From contig CP072944.1 in NCBI GenBank assembly GCA_024748595.1, positions 962,001 to 1,026,000 on the forward strand: a DNA stretch of 64,000 bases, in the 5' to 3' direction. The DNA is from Sodalis sp. Ffu (GTDB lineage: Bacteria; Pseudomonadota; Gammaproteobacteria; Enterobacterales; Enterobacteriaceae). The first letter of the stretch is position 1. The number at the start of each line of letters is the position of its first letter. The position numbers were made by a program, and so were the translations under genes. The notes under the pieces are model-generated. The model did not search any database. It had not been told where the DNA came from and saw only the letters and a program-made list of their open reading frames with translations. Below, piece by piece: positions 25,766-35,767 of this stretch.

Positions 25766-26719
25766 TTAATCATTATTCAGAATAATGCCAGGAATAAGCC
25801 ATTTTCGATGTGAATTGAGTAAATCCTGAATTGGCATCACTTTTTTACCCGATGGTTGCAGAAGCGTTAACGTTAATACACCATCACCAGTGGCAATATC
25901 AATACCACCTTTTCCTACTGCCAGCACTGTGCCTGGCAAGTTTTGGTGTCTGTGCTCGGCAACGTGAGCACCCCATACTTTAATAGGCTGTCCGTTCATC
26001 TGAAAATAACCAACCGGCCATGGATTAAACGCGCGGATGTAGCGTTCTAATTGCACCGCAGGCAACCGCCAATTTAATAGAGCTTCTTCCTTGCTCAGCT
26101 TATCCGCATAAGTAGCCAAAGTATCATCCTGCGGAACCGCCGTACTATTACCAGCAGCGATCTGTGCAAGCGTACTCAACAGTGCAGATGGCCCGATTTG
26201 CGCCAATTTATCATACAAGGTGGCACTGCTATCTTCCGGCAAGATCTCGCAAGTATCTTTATACAATATAGCGCCGGTATCCAGACCGGCATCCATCTGC
26301 ATAATGGTTATACCGCTCTGACTGTCTCCAGCCCATAGAGCCCTCTGAATTGGTGCTGCTCCGCGCCAGCGCGGCAACAATGAACCGTGCACATTGATAC
26401 ATCCAAGACGCGGTAAATCCAGCATTTCCTGGGGTAAGATCAAACGGTAGGCGACAACGACCATAATATCAGCACCAAGATCTTCAACACTCTGCCAAAA
26501 TCCTGGTGTACTCAAAGAGTTGGGCTGAAACACCGGCAAGTTATGATATTCAGCCAGCTGCTTAACCGCACTAGAGCTCAAGCGATTACCACGCCCAGCA
26601 GGACGATCAGGCTGAGTCAAAACACCCACTACTTCATGCGAAGAGTGAATTAGCGCGTCAAGATGACGAGCAGCAAAATCCGGAGTACCGGCAAAAATAA
26701 TACGTAAAGAATCACACAT
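25766..26719 (-). CDS. fmt: Methionyl-tRNA formyltransferase
   Basis: From ATG at 26719 the product is 317 residues (E. coli 315), starting [26 protein letters not shown] at 26758 would extend 13 codons back into def and has no family counterpart. The core [24 protein letters not shown] motif with the formyl-folate site is intact. It formylates Met-tRNAfMet for initiation; def, encoding the deformylase, is immediately upstream in the usual def-fmt pair. VVVAYGLILP has become [10 protein letters not shown]. Confidence 0.95.
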   Translation of the reverse strand: MCDSLRIIFAGTPDFAARHLDALIHSSHEVVGVLTQPDRPAGRGNRLSSSAVKQLAEYHNLPVFQPNSLSTPGFWQSVEDLGADIMVVVAYRLILPQEMLDLPRLGCINVHGSLLPRWRGAAPIQRALWAGDSQSGITIMQMDAGLDTGAILYKDTCEILPEDSSATLYDKLAQIGPSALLSTLAQIAAGNSTAVPQDDTLATYADKLSKEEALLNWRLPAVQLERYIRAFNPWPVGYFQMNGQPIKVWGAHVAEHRHQNLPGTVLAVGKGGIDIATGDGVLTLTLLQPSGKKVMPIQDLLNSHRKWLIPGIILNND

Positions 26720-26738
26720 AGTTATTTCTATAGTAGAG

Positions 26739-27254
26739 TTATCTTTCTGCCTGGGCAATCATACGTGCCAACTTTTCCATTTTGTGACGAATGCGCTGAC
26801 GCTTGAGAGGCGAAAGATAATCAACAAACAGCTTTCCGACCAGATGATCCATTTCATGTTGAATACAGATCGCTAGCAAATCCTCGACCTCAAGTTCGAA
26901 GCTATTGCCTTCTCGATCAAGTGCACGGATCTTTACTTTTTCTGCTCGCGGTACGAAGACGCGTTGCTCCGGAATCGATAGACAGCCTTCATCAATACCA
27001 GTTTTACCACTTTTTTCCAGCAACTCAGGATTGATAAGTACCAGGCCCTGCTTTCGGCTTTCCGAGACATCAATCACAATGATCTGCTGATGGATATCCA
27101 CCTGAGTAGCAGCCAGGCCAATAGCTTCTTCAGCGTACATGGTTTCAAACATATCATCCACAATACGGTCGATGACTGCAGTGACTGCGGGGACTGGTTT
27201 AGCTATTTTGTGCAGCCGATCATCCGGATAATGTAATACCTGCAATAATGACAT
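26739..27254 (-). CDS. def: Peptide deformylase
   Basis: The 171-residue product starts [21 protein letters not shown]. All three family motifs are intact: GLAATQ (residues 46-51), EGCLS (89-93, Cys is the metal ligand) and HEMDH (133-137, two His ligands and the catalytic Glu). It removes the formyl group from nascent proteins. It is first in the def-fmt unit, with 19 bases between its stop codon and the chosen fmt start. Confidence 0.97.
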   Translation of the reverse strand: MSLLQVLHYPDDRLHKIAKPVPAVTAVIDRIVDDMFETMYAEEAIGLAATQVDIHQQIIVIDVSESRKQGLVLINPELLEKSGKTGIDEGCLSIPEQRVFVPRAEKVKIRALDREGNSFELEVEDLLAICIQHEMDHLVGKLFVDYLSPLKRQRIRHKMEKLARMIAQAER

Positions 27255-27324
27255 AATAATCTACATCTGCGTCTGAGTATGAAAAATACTATTTTATTGT
27301 AGGGTTATCCTGATAAGATTCAAA

Positions 27325-27570
27325 GGACTTTGTTAAATAAATTTAGCCGTCGACAAGAATTCCCTTAAATAAAAAGATCGTTAAGTCACTCATCCTAGTG
27401 ATAACATACCTAGATACATCGTAATATGTAATGTAGTAATCACCAAGTAGCCATTTTGTTCGTAACATGGCTTCTCTACCAGAGCACTTCGATGGGTAAT
27501 TACCTTTTTTAGTGAGCATTATTTCCTATTAACATCCTTTGGTAGAAAAGTCATGTTACGAACAAAAGCA
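27325..27570. mobile_element. IS5-family relic with terminal repeat and inverted C-terminal fragments
   Basis: GGACTTTGTTAAATAAATTT at 27325-27344 is a good IS903-type end. TTTTGTTCGTAACATG at 27454-27469 recurs exactly as its reverse complement at 27552-27567, and the similarity extends over about 30 bases. The same motif with variations is present at 16320 and 58080, where it encodes the transposase C-terminus, so two ends in opposite orientation appear to abut here. Confidence 0.5.
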
Positions 27571-28313
27571 TACCTAGCCTAGTCGCAAGCACCTTTTCAG
27601 GTTAGGGATGAATAATTCGATATAATGAGGTATTATCGGTCTAATTTTTCTAACCTATTTCTGATGTAAATAAGAGTCCGTCCAAGATAAAATATTTATA
27701 AAATAAAATTTTAGTTTATAGACTCTCCTGTAATGCTTTTTCCTAGGAGTATTCGGAAAATATATTATTAAACATCAATATAGTACTGATGAACATTTCC
27801 GAATAACTATTGAATACACGTGAATCGCGTTTGAGAATAGCACTACGATCAATGAATAATTTATTAGTTATAAATATTCTATTTATTCAACTATAACCTT
27901 AAAATAGTAAGCCGATTTAAACAAATGCGCTCTCTCAAGCCTAAGCGCGTATACCACACACTGTACGAAATTACATATTTTGTGAAATATGGATAATCAT
28001 TTCATTCTACTTGTGCCTATATCAGAAAATAAAACCATGCTGCATAGCCGCTCGATAGAGCAAATAAATATAATCAGCTACGGATAGTTTTCAAAAACGG
28101 CATCTTTTAACCGTAAACAGCTAAATAGCACATTTGATGTTCAAATGCTACATCCTATTTCCACACGAACTTTCTCCTTATAAAAAACCACCTAACCTAC
28201 AGCCTAACCTAACTATAACAACTAGGCAGCTAGCTGGCGGATACTAGCACCCCACATCAGCCAAACATGTAACTAAACCCTTATTGTTAACCTTAACAAC
28301 TTGTGTTTAGATA

Positions 28314-28870
28314 ATATTTTATTGAATAAATCTAGTTTTTATAAATAAAAAAGCTGAGCATAAACTATTTTAGAAAATATCTTTACAGCAAGAATTTAGC
28401 TATTTAAAAATAGTTATTACCACTAAGTCATAACTGCAAGTATTACAAGTTTTATAAACTCAATTTTTAATTAATAAACATTTCTCTACTTTGCTTGGAC
28501 TTTACTTGCATCAGAAAAATGCAATACATGCAACTCTCGGCTATTGATTTGTCGCAGAATAATCTATAAGCACTAGCCTGCCCGGCACTAAAACATGCCA
28601 GGATCATACTATCCATAACGACTAAAATCATATTTACTGATACTCTCCTCAAGGAGTTTATAACTAGCAAGGGTATATTTGATAGAAATTAAATGGTCGC
28701 TAATCAATGTTTAACAAAAAAATAATGACTACTCAAAAAGGGTGATTACCATCAACAACGCTCTCTCCATGTAATACCTCATTGCACAACTGATATAGAC
28801 ATACCACTCATCAATCGAGTAATATGACAACTTTGCTAATAAAGAAAAAGCTTAAGTAAAAATAAGTTTA
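28314..28870 (+). mobile_element. IS5-family (IS903-group) relic
   Basis: A left end ATTTTATTGAATAAATCTAG lies at 28316-28335. The plus strand from about 28693 reads VANQCLTKK followed, after shifts, by residues matching VANQHLSGNNDTWKKKVGYHRRSLAETA of IS903-group transposases. TTTTATAAACTCAATTTTT near 28450 is shared with the relics at 10835, 32825 and 56895. Confidence 0.55.
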
Positions 28871-29019
28871 TGCAGTTCTTTTATATGCAATTTTAATATC
28901 AATTTTATCTCGTTACCTAATCATACTTACATGGTAGAATCGTCTGCTTGCATGAAAATATTTCATCAGCAGAAAAAACGATAATCTTAACCATATCGTC
29001 ACTTATCATGGAGTGTACC

Positions 29020-29718
29020 ATGACCCATGCTCTCACTTGGATGGATTTTCTTGCGCAAGAAAAAAATCAACCCTACTTTCAGAATATTTTAAAATTTATC
29101 GCCAAAGAACGGGCAGCAGGTGTCATTGTTTATCCGCCACAGAAAGATGTTTTCAATGCCTTTCGCTTTACCGAACTTAGCGCTGTTAAAGTTGTAATCC
29201 TTGGACAAGATCCCTATCCTGGTCCACGGCAAGCCTATGGCCTTTCTTTTTCTGTTCGACCCCACATACCCGCTCCACCTTCACTGGTTAATATTTATAA
29301 AGAACTTGCTGCTGATATTTGTAACTTTATAATTCCGCAACATGGTTGCCTACAAAGCTGGGCTGAACAAGGAGTGTTACTGCTTAACACCATACTGACC
29401 GTCGAAGCGGGCAAATCCCAATCCCACGTCAATCTTGGTTGGGAAACCTTTACTGATAAAGTGATAAAAATTCTCAGCACCCATCGCCAAGGGATAATTT
29501 TTCTCTTATGGGGTTCCCATGCCCAAAAGAAAGGTAATATCATCGATAAGAAACGTCATCATGTTTTAAAAGCATCTCACCCGTCTCCACTTTCTGCACA
29601 TCGTGGTTTTTTTGGTTGTCATCATTTTTCTAAGACTAACGCACTACTGGTACAACAGGGCCAAACAATACTAGATTGGCAACCGCAACTACCGCTGCGA
29701 GAAACCCATTTTCACTAA
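29020..29718 (+). CDS. ung: Uracil-DNA glycosylase (family 1), with altered catalytic motif
   Basis: From ATG at 29020, seven bases after a GGAG site, the product is 232 residues and keeps E. coli numbering. It removes uracil from DNA at the start of base excision repair. Asp64, Tyr66, Asn123 and the HPSPLSA motif with His187 are intact. The conserved GQDPYHGPGQAHGL is [14 protein letters not shown] here: His67 to Pro, Gly70 to Arg, His73 to Tyr. His67 lies in the water-activating motif of family 1 enzymes and is nearly invariant, so activity may be reduced. ATG at 28948 would add 24 unsupported residues. Confidence 0.94.
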   Translation: MTHALTWMDFLAQEKNQPYFQNILKFIAKERAAGVIVYPPQKDVFNAFRFTELSAVKVVILGQDPYPGPRQAYGLSFSVRPHIPAPPSLVNIYKELAADICNFIIPQHGCLQSWAEQGVLLLNTILTVEAGKSQSHVNLGWETFTDKVIKILSTHRQGIIFLLWGSHAQKKGNIIDKKRHHVLKASHPSPLSAHRGFFGCHHFSKTNALLVQQGQTILDWQPQLPLRETHFH

Positions 29719-29768
29719 ACTAATGCCACTGTAATAAAAATACATAAATAAGCGGAATAAAACTAGAT

Positions 29769-29795
29769 TTACGTGCCTTGTCCCACGGCACGTAA
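29769..29795. terminator. Bidirectional terminator between convergent ung and grpE
   Basis: TTACGTGCC (29769-29777) pairs perfectly with GGCACGTAA (29787-29795) across a 9-nt loop, with a moderately T-rich flank on either side. It sits between the two convergent stop codons (29718 and 29823), so it can serve both genes. Confidence 0.6.
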
Positions 29796-29822
29796 TCCCT
29801 TATTTAACTACCGTGATACAAT

Positions 29823-30428
29823 TTAGAGCTTTAAAGAATCAGCTTTTGACTTTGACACTGCCACCATCACGGGACGAATTAGCCGACCATTAAGGGTATA
29901 TCCTTTTTGCATCACCATCATCACATGATTCGGCTCATGCTCATCGGACTCCAACATGGTCATAGCCTGATGCACCTTAGGATTAAATGGCACGTGCGTT
30001 TCACTCACCACATCAAGACCGAATTTACGTACAACATCCAACAAAGACTTCAACGTCAGCTCAATACCTTCAATAGTAGCTGCAAGTTCGCTGTTGGATT
30101 TATCTGACATATCCAGAGCCCGCTCCAGATTATCGATTACTGGTAATAATTCGCTAAAAAAATGTTCTAAAGCAAATTTATGGGCTTTCATTACATCTTG
30201 CTCACTACGGCGGCGCACGTTTTCCATATCCGCCTTTAGACGCAACAGACTATTGCGTTCATGTTCCCGCAACTGGACTAATTCGTCTTCCAGTTGGGAA
30301 ATACGTTCATCTCGCGGATCCTCGACATCTACCCCTTCAAGCACGGTTTCGGCTTGCTGATCTCCTTGCTTCATTTCATTATCTTGTAAAACTTGCTTGT
30401 CAGGGAGATTCTGTTCTTTACTACTCAT
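29823..30428 (-). CDS. grpE: Nucleotide exchange factor GrpE (DnaK co-chaperone)
   Basis: From ATG at 30428 the product is 201 residues (E. coli 197), starting [15 protein letters not shown] at 30455 would add nine residues not seen in the family. The N-terminal half is acidic and Glu/Gln-rich with a long coiled-coil helix ([17 protein letters not shown]). The C-terminal beta domain has [16 protein letters not shown] and [18 protein letters not shown]. It releases ADP from DnaK. A near-perfect sigma-32 promoter lies at 30480-30505, and nadK diverges from it as in E. coli. Confidence 0.96.
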   Translation of the reverse strand: MSSKEQNLPDKQVLQDNEMKQGDQQAETVLEGVDVEDPRDERISQLEDELVQLREHERNSLLRLKADMENVRRRSEQDVMKAHKFALEHFFSELLPVIDNLERALDMSDKSNSELAATIEGIELTLKSLLDVVRKFGLDVVSETHVPFNPKVHQAMTMLESDEHEPNHVMMVMQKGYTLNGRLIRPVMVAVSKSKADSLKL

Positions 30429-30479
30429 CGTGAGCTTTTCTCCACGGTTCACCATTTATTCTTGCTAGTACCAACTATT

Positions 30480-30505
30480 ATGGGGATAAATAGCTAGAAT
30501 TCAAG
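30480..30505 (-). promoter_or_regulatory. Heat-shock (sigma-32) promoter of grpE
   Basis: On the minus strand CTTGAA (30500-30505), a 14-base spacer and CCCCAT followed by AA (30480-30485) match the sigma-32 consensus CTTGAA-N13-15-CCCCAT. It lies 52 bases before the grpE start codon. Its perfection in an AT-drifting genome implies selection and a functional RpoH. Confidence 0.8.
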
Positions 30506-30557
30506 ATATAACACATAATGCAATTTACAAAAAACACCTAAGATCAGCAAATTAAGA

Positions 30558-31436
30558 ATGATTTTTACTTTTCACACTATCGGCATTGTTGGTCATCCGC
30601 GCCACCATAACGCTCTGGCCACTCATGAAACGCTGTATCATTGGTTTCATGAAAAAGGGATCACCGTTATTATGGAACATCAGATTGCCCGTGCTTTGGC
30701 GTTGACAGAAGTTACCACCGGAAGTTTAGTGGATATCGGCAAGCGCGCAGATCTAGCGATTGTAGTCGGAGGAGATGGCAATATGCTGCGGGCGGCACGA
30801 ATTTTAGCGCGCTACGATATCAAAGTCATTGGCATCAATCGCGGCAATCTAGGCTTTCTTACCGATTTAGACCCCAATTCTGCATTGACACAATTATCCG
30901 ATGTACTGGCTGGGCACTATAAAATTGAAAAACGTTTTTTATTGGAAACGCAGATTTGCCGAAATAATGTATACGGTAGGCTGTGCACTGCCATCAATGA
31001 AGTGGTGTTGCATCCAGGCAAGGTAGCTCATATGATAGAATTTGAAGTTTATATCGATGATAGCTTTGCCTTCTCTCAATGTTCTGACGGGCTAATAATT
31101 GCAACGTCCACCGGATCGACAGCTTATTCTCTTTCTGCTGGTGGCCCAATACTTACTCCGACGGTGGATGCGATCGCGCTTGTGCCAATGTTTCCGCATA
31201 CCCTCTCTTCTCGCCCACTGGTGATCAACAGCAGCAGCACTATTCGCCTGAAATTCTCCCAGCGGATATCTGATTTGAAAATCAGCTGCGATAGTCAGAT
31301 CGCACTGCCCATCCAGGATGGGGAAGAAATCTTTATACGCCGCAGTGCCTATCATCTCAATCTTATTCATCCTAACAATTATAATTATTTCAATATATTA
31401 AGCAGCAAACTCGGCTGGTCAAAAAAATTATTTTAG
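30558..31436 (+). CDS. nadK: NAD kinase
   Basis: The 292-residue product equals the E. coli length. It contains the GGDGNML ATP/NAD motif, [13 protein letters not shown], and the [16 protein letters not shown] region of ATP-NAD kinases. It phosphorylates NAD to NADP and is the only route to NADP. It diverges from grpE. recN, which follows it in E. coli, is absent. Confidence 0.97.
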   Translation: MIFTFHTIGIVGHPRHHNALATHETLYHWFHEKGITVIMEHQIARALALTEVTTGSLVDIGKRADLAIVVGGDGNMLRAARILARYDIKVIGINRGNLGFLTDLDPNSALTQLSDVLAGHYKIEKRFLLETQICRNNVYGRLCTAINEVVLHPGKVAHMIEFEVYIDDSFAFSQCSDGLIIATSTGSTAYSLSAGGPILTPTVDAIALVPMFPHTLSSRPLVINSSSTIRLKFSQRISDLKISCDSQIALPIQDGEEIFIRRSAYHLNLIHPNNYNYFNILSSKLGWSKKLF

Positions 31437-31949
31437 AAATTATTTATGATATTTTTATTTTATAAAAATAATTTAAAAGTACTTAAATTTACAAATTCTT
31501 TACCATCGTGCGCACATTAACGAAATTTAAAATAAGCATTCTCATAAATAAATAGAAACCTTATGCAAAAAATTTTTACCTAAATTTAATCACTTTTAGT
31601 CTAATATTGCCCAAGATGCCGTCGCAAATAAAATATCTGAGCACGCAAGAAACATACCGACCAGACCTTCACCAGAAGGTCGATCATGCTAACAAATCAA
31701 ATGACCAGCATACATATGTAACTTTCTGCTCCCCATGGCAAACTGGCTAATAGAAAATCACTTGCATCATGAACAGCTCCACTGACGAAAATACCGATCA
31801 GATAAAAGTTATCGTCACTACCAACAACCCTGGCCTGCCGCGATGTAAAAAGTGGAGCTGAATGATAAACCTAGCTGAATCATTTTATTCAAAACGCAGA
31901 CCATAAGTATCATGATAAAAACTTAACATGTAGCAATATTTTTATACTT

Positions 31950-32060
31950 ACCTATTAATGCTACTGGATTAAAGGTCTTTGGTAAAAATAATATGAAAAA
32001 TCAGAACATACAGTCTAAAAATTTTCATAGCTACATAAGCTCTATGCGGAGATCGATACA
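31950..32060 (+). mobile_element. IS5-family transposase fragment
   Basis: From 31954 the plus strand reads INATGLKVFGKNNMKNQNIQ, which matches DGTGLKVFGEGEWKVRQHG of IS903-group transposases over the catalytic-Asp region. Flanks are too decayed to find ends. Confidence 0.6.
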
Positions 32061-32415
32061 AATACACAAACATGATAAAATTAACGAAAATACACCCAAC
32101 TGATGATACTGATAGAAATCAGAAAATAATTAATCAATTTTAATAAAAATATTTTAACAACTAAATTTTAAACCCAATAATATTAATTATAAATAAAATT
32201 TATAAAAGCTTGTAATACGCGCAGCGTTAAGGCAAAATTAATTTTGCCATCAATAATAGTATTGATGGACATCTCCTAATAACGTATACTTTAATGAAAA
32301 TAAATTTTGAATAAGCAAAACAGAAACGCTAAGCAATTTTATTTATACAATGACAATGCTAAATCCACACTAATATATAGTCAGTATATTTTAGTACTTC
32401 ATGCAACACTTAATA

Positions 32416-33300
32416 GCAACGTAAAATTATGGACTATATGTATTTAAATTTAAGCATCGTTATTTACATTCATAAGATGCAAACAGATATTTAAGAAAGA
32501 TGCGCTTTCGGACATACACACAATATCACCATAAATATTTACAACATAAAAAAGAAAATTAAACTAACACACTTGTTTACTAAAATAGCGATAGTTTTAA
32601 CTTGACACCACAAAAAATAATATATACGACTTTAATTGACTACCATCGGCTGCTTGGACTACCTCGGCGATATTTTACTATAAATTCTTCTTTTCTATTC
32701 ACTTTACTCAAATATTTCAGTTTAATAATATCAAAATCATTATTAATGATATCGCTGCATATGTGATATTTATATCACTGTCCTAATATTAAAATCAAGT
32801 TTTATCCTGACACAGCGAACATTACACAATTTTATAAACTCTATTTGCATTAATATTTCTCTATTTTCAGACTCTATCTGCATCAGCAAACAGACTAAAT
32901 AACGTTACTAATATGAAAATACTTGATACGCGGCACCATATCCATTAGTGGTATTGATATTATTGGATTGAAAAATTTTGATGTACAATGAATAGACAGT
33001 CAAACAAGCGCCGGACCAGGTCAAGTAACAGATGGAAGCCAATAAAGGCCTTATATTACTTTGTTATGATCTCAAGATGAATACATTAGGCTGAGCGGCG
33101 TGCCATCCGGACAATTAAAAATTATCGCTATTTTAATAAACAAGTGCGTTAGTCTAACTTCCTTTTTCTATTGTAAATATTTATGGTGATATTGTGTGTA
33201 TGTGCGAAAGTGCATCTTTCTTAAATATCTGCTTGCATCCTATGAATATAAATAACGATACTTAAGTCTAAATACATATAGTCCATAATTTTACATTGCC
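32416..33300. repeat. Inverted repeat of about 178 bp, arms 32416-32593 and 33123-33300
   Basis: The reverse complement of 33123-33300 aligns with 32416-32593 at roughly 90% identity, with long exact blocks such as the 20 bases beginning ACATACACACAATATCACCA. The 529-base centre contains an IS5-family transposase fragment. What the arms encoded is not recognised. Confidence 0.9.
32820..33010 (+). mobile_element. IS5-family transposase fragment
   Basis: TTTTATAAACTCTATTTGCA near 32830 is the shared upstream motif of this element family. Near 32937 the plus strand reads HISISGIDIIGLKNFD, corresponding to ISHLVIDGTGLKVFG. It lies inside the large inverted repeat. Confidence 0.55.
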
Positions 33301-33841
33301 GTTAAGGTCCAAGGAACACGATTAAATGACCTATGTTCGACCTAGGTATTCAAGTATGCTGCCTTAAACTTTACTTCGCTTACACGATTAACATCTATCC
33401 CATTGGATACATTAGACAGTCTATGTTGAGTAATTTTACATCCCTCAGACAATGTCTAAAGTGTTCAAAGAGTTAAGCGTAATTAGTAGTGTTACACTTT
33501 AATTGATATAAACAGACTTTCCATTAAAAAGTAGTAATTGAATCCACTTTTTTAAAGTGAACCTCAGCACAAGTAGACCAATATTCACCCATTGTTGTAA
33601 CATACTTCGTTAATTGAGCAAGTCCACATTTAAATAAATGCGTTACGCGTATTCCGTAAAGAATAACTTTAAGCATCATCACTTTTGTTATCAACAAAAG
33701 ACTGATAACAAAGCACCAGCTACTAGCGATAAACAAAAGTCTCGTCTGCAAAAACTGGAGTTTCCGATTGCCTGGCAATCAAGTAAAAAAACCTGAAAAA
33801 CAAAAGAGATACTAAAACTTAAAGATCAATTTTTATTCTGA

Positions 33842-33870
33842 GGAACGGTTGAGTCCCCAAAGGTTTCTAA
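33842..33870 (+). promoter_or_regulatory. Possible sigma-E promoter of bamE
   Basis: GGAACGG (33842-33848), 17 bases, then TCTAA (33866-33870) is a fair match to the sigma-E pattern GGAACTT-N15-17-TCNAA. bamE (smpA) is a sigma-E target in E. coli. It lies 56 bases before the start codon. Confidence 0.35.
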
Positions 33871-33925
33871 TAACGACAAGATCTATTATCATTAAATTTA
33901 CGCGCCCACAGGAAATCGGATTATT

Positions 33926-34294
33926 ATGAGCTGTAAGACTTTGATTGGTACTGTTATTCTCATTCTAATATCTACTGCCGGTTGTGTCGAGTTTAAGAAA
34001 ATAGTGTATCGTCCCGATATTAATCAAGGAAACTATCTGAACGCAGCTGACGTTAAAAAAATTCACATAGGCATGACAAAGCATCAAGTGGCCTACACCC
34101 TTGGCACATCAATGTTAAAAGACTCCTTCGGCTCGAATACTTGGTACTACATTTTTCGTCGTGAACCAAGCCATGAATTAGTTACCCAGCAGACGCTGGC
34201 CCTGACCTTCAACAGCAACGATATTTTAACTCATATGGACAATAAACTTTATATTAATAATAAATTAACTTTTGACACTAGCCGCAGTCAATAA
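33926..34294 (+). CDS. bamE: Outer membrane assembly lipoprotein BamE (SmpA)
   Basis: The 122-residue product has a short hydrophobic signal ([14 protein letters not shown]) with a lipobox and Cys20 for lipidation, so it is anchored to the inner face of the outer membrane. [35 protein letters not shown] and the NTWYYIFR and TQQTLALTF segments are diagnostic. BamE supports BamD/BamA in inserting beta-barrel proteins. The C-terminus is about nine residues longer than in E. coli. Its neighbourhood nadK-bamE-ratA-smpB is ancestral. Confidence 0.95.
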   Translation: MSCKTLIGTVILILISTAGCVEFKKIVYRPDINQGNYLNAADVKKIHIGMTKHQVAYTLGTSMLKDSFGSNTWYYIFRREPSHELVTQQTLALTFNSNDILTHMDNKLYINNKLTFDTSRSQ

Positions 34295-34399
34295 ACACGG
34301 CATTACAGTATCCAAATGATTATAACGAGACATCAAAAATGCCAGGTTTTACTTTCAACTTTACAAATGTGTCAAAGATATTTCATTGCATAACCAGCT

Positions 34400-34649
34400 A
34401 GTTGGTACACACGGCTTTGCGGGCGATAAAGTCATGAACGATAAATTTATTTATTAACCTTGTGCAACCATTGAACCGGACAATTGAAAAAACCAAATCT
34501 TGTTATCTTGAATCAAGATCAATATAATGGTACATTAAAAAAATGACTCATGCACGATCATCTGTACAACTATATTCCCTTATTATGCCAACAAATTAGT
34601 TAAAATATTGATATTTTGGCGAGGTTGAATTCACCTTGATTTCAAACAT
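34400..34649 (-). pseudogene. ratB: ratB pseudogene (UPF0125)
   Basis: ATG at 34649 overlaps the end of ratA, as expected for the ratA-ratB pair, and opens FEIKVNSTSPKYQYF, similar to the RatB N-terminus with its PEKQYL segment. TAA follows at once. After a frame change, IDLDS and NKIWFF (about 34485-34530) match IDLTKNKVGIYSRP of RatB. The reading frame is broken by several stops and shifts. The fragments are short, so the call rests on both similarity and position. Confidence 0.6.
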
Positions 34650-35076
34650 TGTAAACCTCTTTAGCCCTACGAGTGAACGCCATAACCATATTATTAGTCA
34701 TCTCTTTAAAAATGCAACCGAATGTTATTTCAATTAACTTGTTTTTGAACTCAAAATCAAGATGAAACTCTACCTTACTAGCTTCTTTACTTAATGGAAT
34801 AAAACGCCAATCACCAGTAAATGAGCTAAACGGACCTTTAACTAAACGCATCGCGATACTGTGATTATTCATAATAATATTACGGGTAATAAATGATTTA
34901 CTGATACCAGCCTTGGAAACATTTATTTCAGCAGTAACTTCACTGTCATTTTGTTTCAATACCTGGCTAGCAGTACATCCAGGAATAAATTCTGAATAAG
35001 TGCTGATATTATTGACCAAAGAAAACATCTGTTCAGCACTGTAAGGAACCAACGCGGAACAAGTGATATGAAGCAT
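34642..35076 (-). CDS. ratA: RatA, START-like domain protein (ribosome/lipid-associated)
   Basis: The 144-residue product starts MLHITCSALVPYSAEQMFSLVNN and carries DVSKAGISKSF-like and FHLDFEFKNKLIEITFG segments characteristic of RatA (YfjG, Coq10-like START fold). In E. coli excess RatA blocks 70S formation; Coq10 homologues bind ubiquinone, and ubiF is retained at 47185. Its partner ratB is a pseudogene. It is divergent from smpB, as in E. coli. Confidence 0.92.
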   Translation of the reverse strand: MLHITCSALVPYSAEQMFSLVNNISTYSEFIPGCTASQVLKQNDSEVTAEINVSKAGISKSFITRNIIMNNHSIAMRLVKGPFSSFTGDWRFIPLSKEASKVEFHLDFEFKNKLIEITFGCIFKEMTNNMVMAFTRRAKEVYNV

Positions 35077-35235
35077 AAATTTTCCTATCTTTCATCGATC
35101 CTTCTTAATATTATTATTTATCTCCTCCGAGACAAAAAGACTATTATTAATAGTAATACACATAGTTACTAAAAATCCTTGATGATGAGATGAAAGCTTT
35201 CATATCCACTGTTAACTCCATAAGACCACGTACGT

Positions 35236-35751
35236 ATGATAAAGAAAAAAGCATATAAACCTGGTGCAGCTACCATCGCGCAAAACAAACGCATCTACCA
35301 TGAATATTGCATTGAACAAGAGCTCGAAGCAGGACTGTTACTACAAGGATGGGAAGTAAAATCACTACGCGCTGGCAAGGCAAACATTAGCGGAAGCTAT
35401 GTGCTGCTTAAAAACTGTGAAGCCTATCTATTTGGTGCAACATTCCAACCACTAACTGTTACATCTTCCCACGCGATCTGCGACCCTATGCGCACCCGTA
35501 AGCTATTGTTGAATAAATTTGAACTAAATTCACTATTGGAACGAGTCAAGCGCGGAGGTTATACCGTAATTGCCCTATCGCTTTATTGGAAAAATACCTG
35601 GATTAAAATCAAAATCGGTGTTGCTAAAGGTAAAAAAGAATACGATAAACGTACCGATATCAAAAAGTACGAATGGCAACTCAATAAAGCACGCATTATG
35701 AAACATACCAATTGCTATGTTGCTATTCATATCGGTATTTGCTATAATTAA
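35236..35751 (+). CDS. smpB: SsrA-binding protein SmpB, with altered C-terminal tail
   Basis: The product is 171 residues against 160 in E. coli. The OB-fold core is intact: [55 protein letters not shown]. The tail reads [21 protein letters not shown] where E. coli ends KARIMKNAHR. The extra codons run through the ssrA promoter and stop 16 bases before the tmRNA, whereas E. coli has a spacer of about 200 bases. SmpB loads tmRNA onto stalled ribosomes, and its tail enters the mRNA channel, so the replacement may matter. Confidence 0.95.
   Translation: MIKKKAYKPGAATIAQNKRIYHEYCIEQELEAGLLLQGWEVKSLRAGKANISGSYVLLKNCEAYLFGATFQPLTVTSSHAICDPMRTRKLLLNKFELNSLLERVKRGGYTVIALSLYWKNTWIKIKIGVAKGKKEYDKRTDIKKYEWQLNKARIMKHTNCYVAIHIGICYN
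35720..35748 (+). promoter_or_regulatory. ssrA promoter inside the 3' end of smpB
   Basis: TTGCTA (35720-35725) and a perfect TATAAT (35743-35748) are 17 bases apart. The expected start near 35755 is 13 bases before the mature tmRNA 5' end. The -10 overlaps the last codons of smpB. Confidence 0.7.
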
Positions 35752-35767
35752 AAAATTAGCTTAAATT

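Larger units (their letters stand above)
27255..29019. other. Gene-free region between def and ung with IS5-family relics
   Basis: No intact gene is seen. Two relic blocks (27325-27570 and 28314-28870) are described separately. The stretch 27600-28310 has no recognisable feature. E. coli has dprA divergent from def; it is not seen. Confidence 0.5.
31437..33841. other. 2.4-kb gene-free region between nadK and bamE
   Basis: recN would be expected here in E. coli and is not recognisable. The region holds IS5-family relics (31950-32060 and 32820-33010) and a large inverted repeat (32416-33300). A minus-strand open stretch at 33524-33778 (84 codons) has no family that I recognise and lacks a good ribosome binding site. 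Confidence 0.5.

Noticed and set aside
33524-33778. 84-codon minus-strand ORF, considered as an IS1-type transposase remnant
   Set aside because: The first residues look vaguely like an IS1 InsB start (MPGN), but nothing after that matches.
31437-33841. recN pseudogene expected after nadK
   Set aside because: I could not find a RecN-like segment in either strand; what is recognisable is IS-derived.
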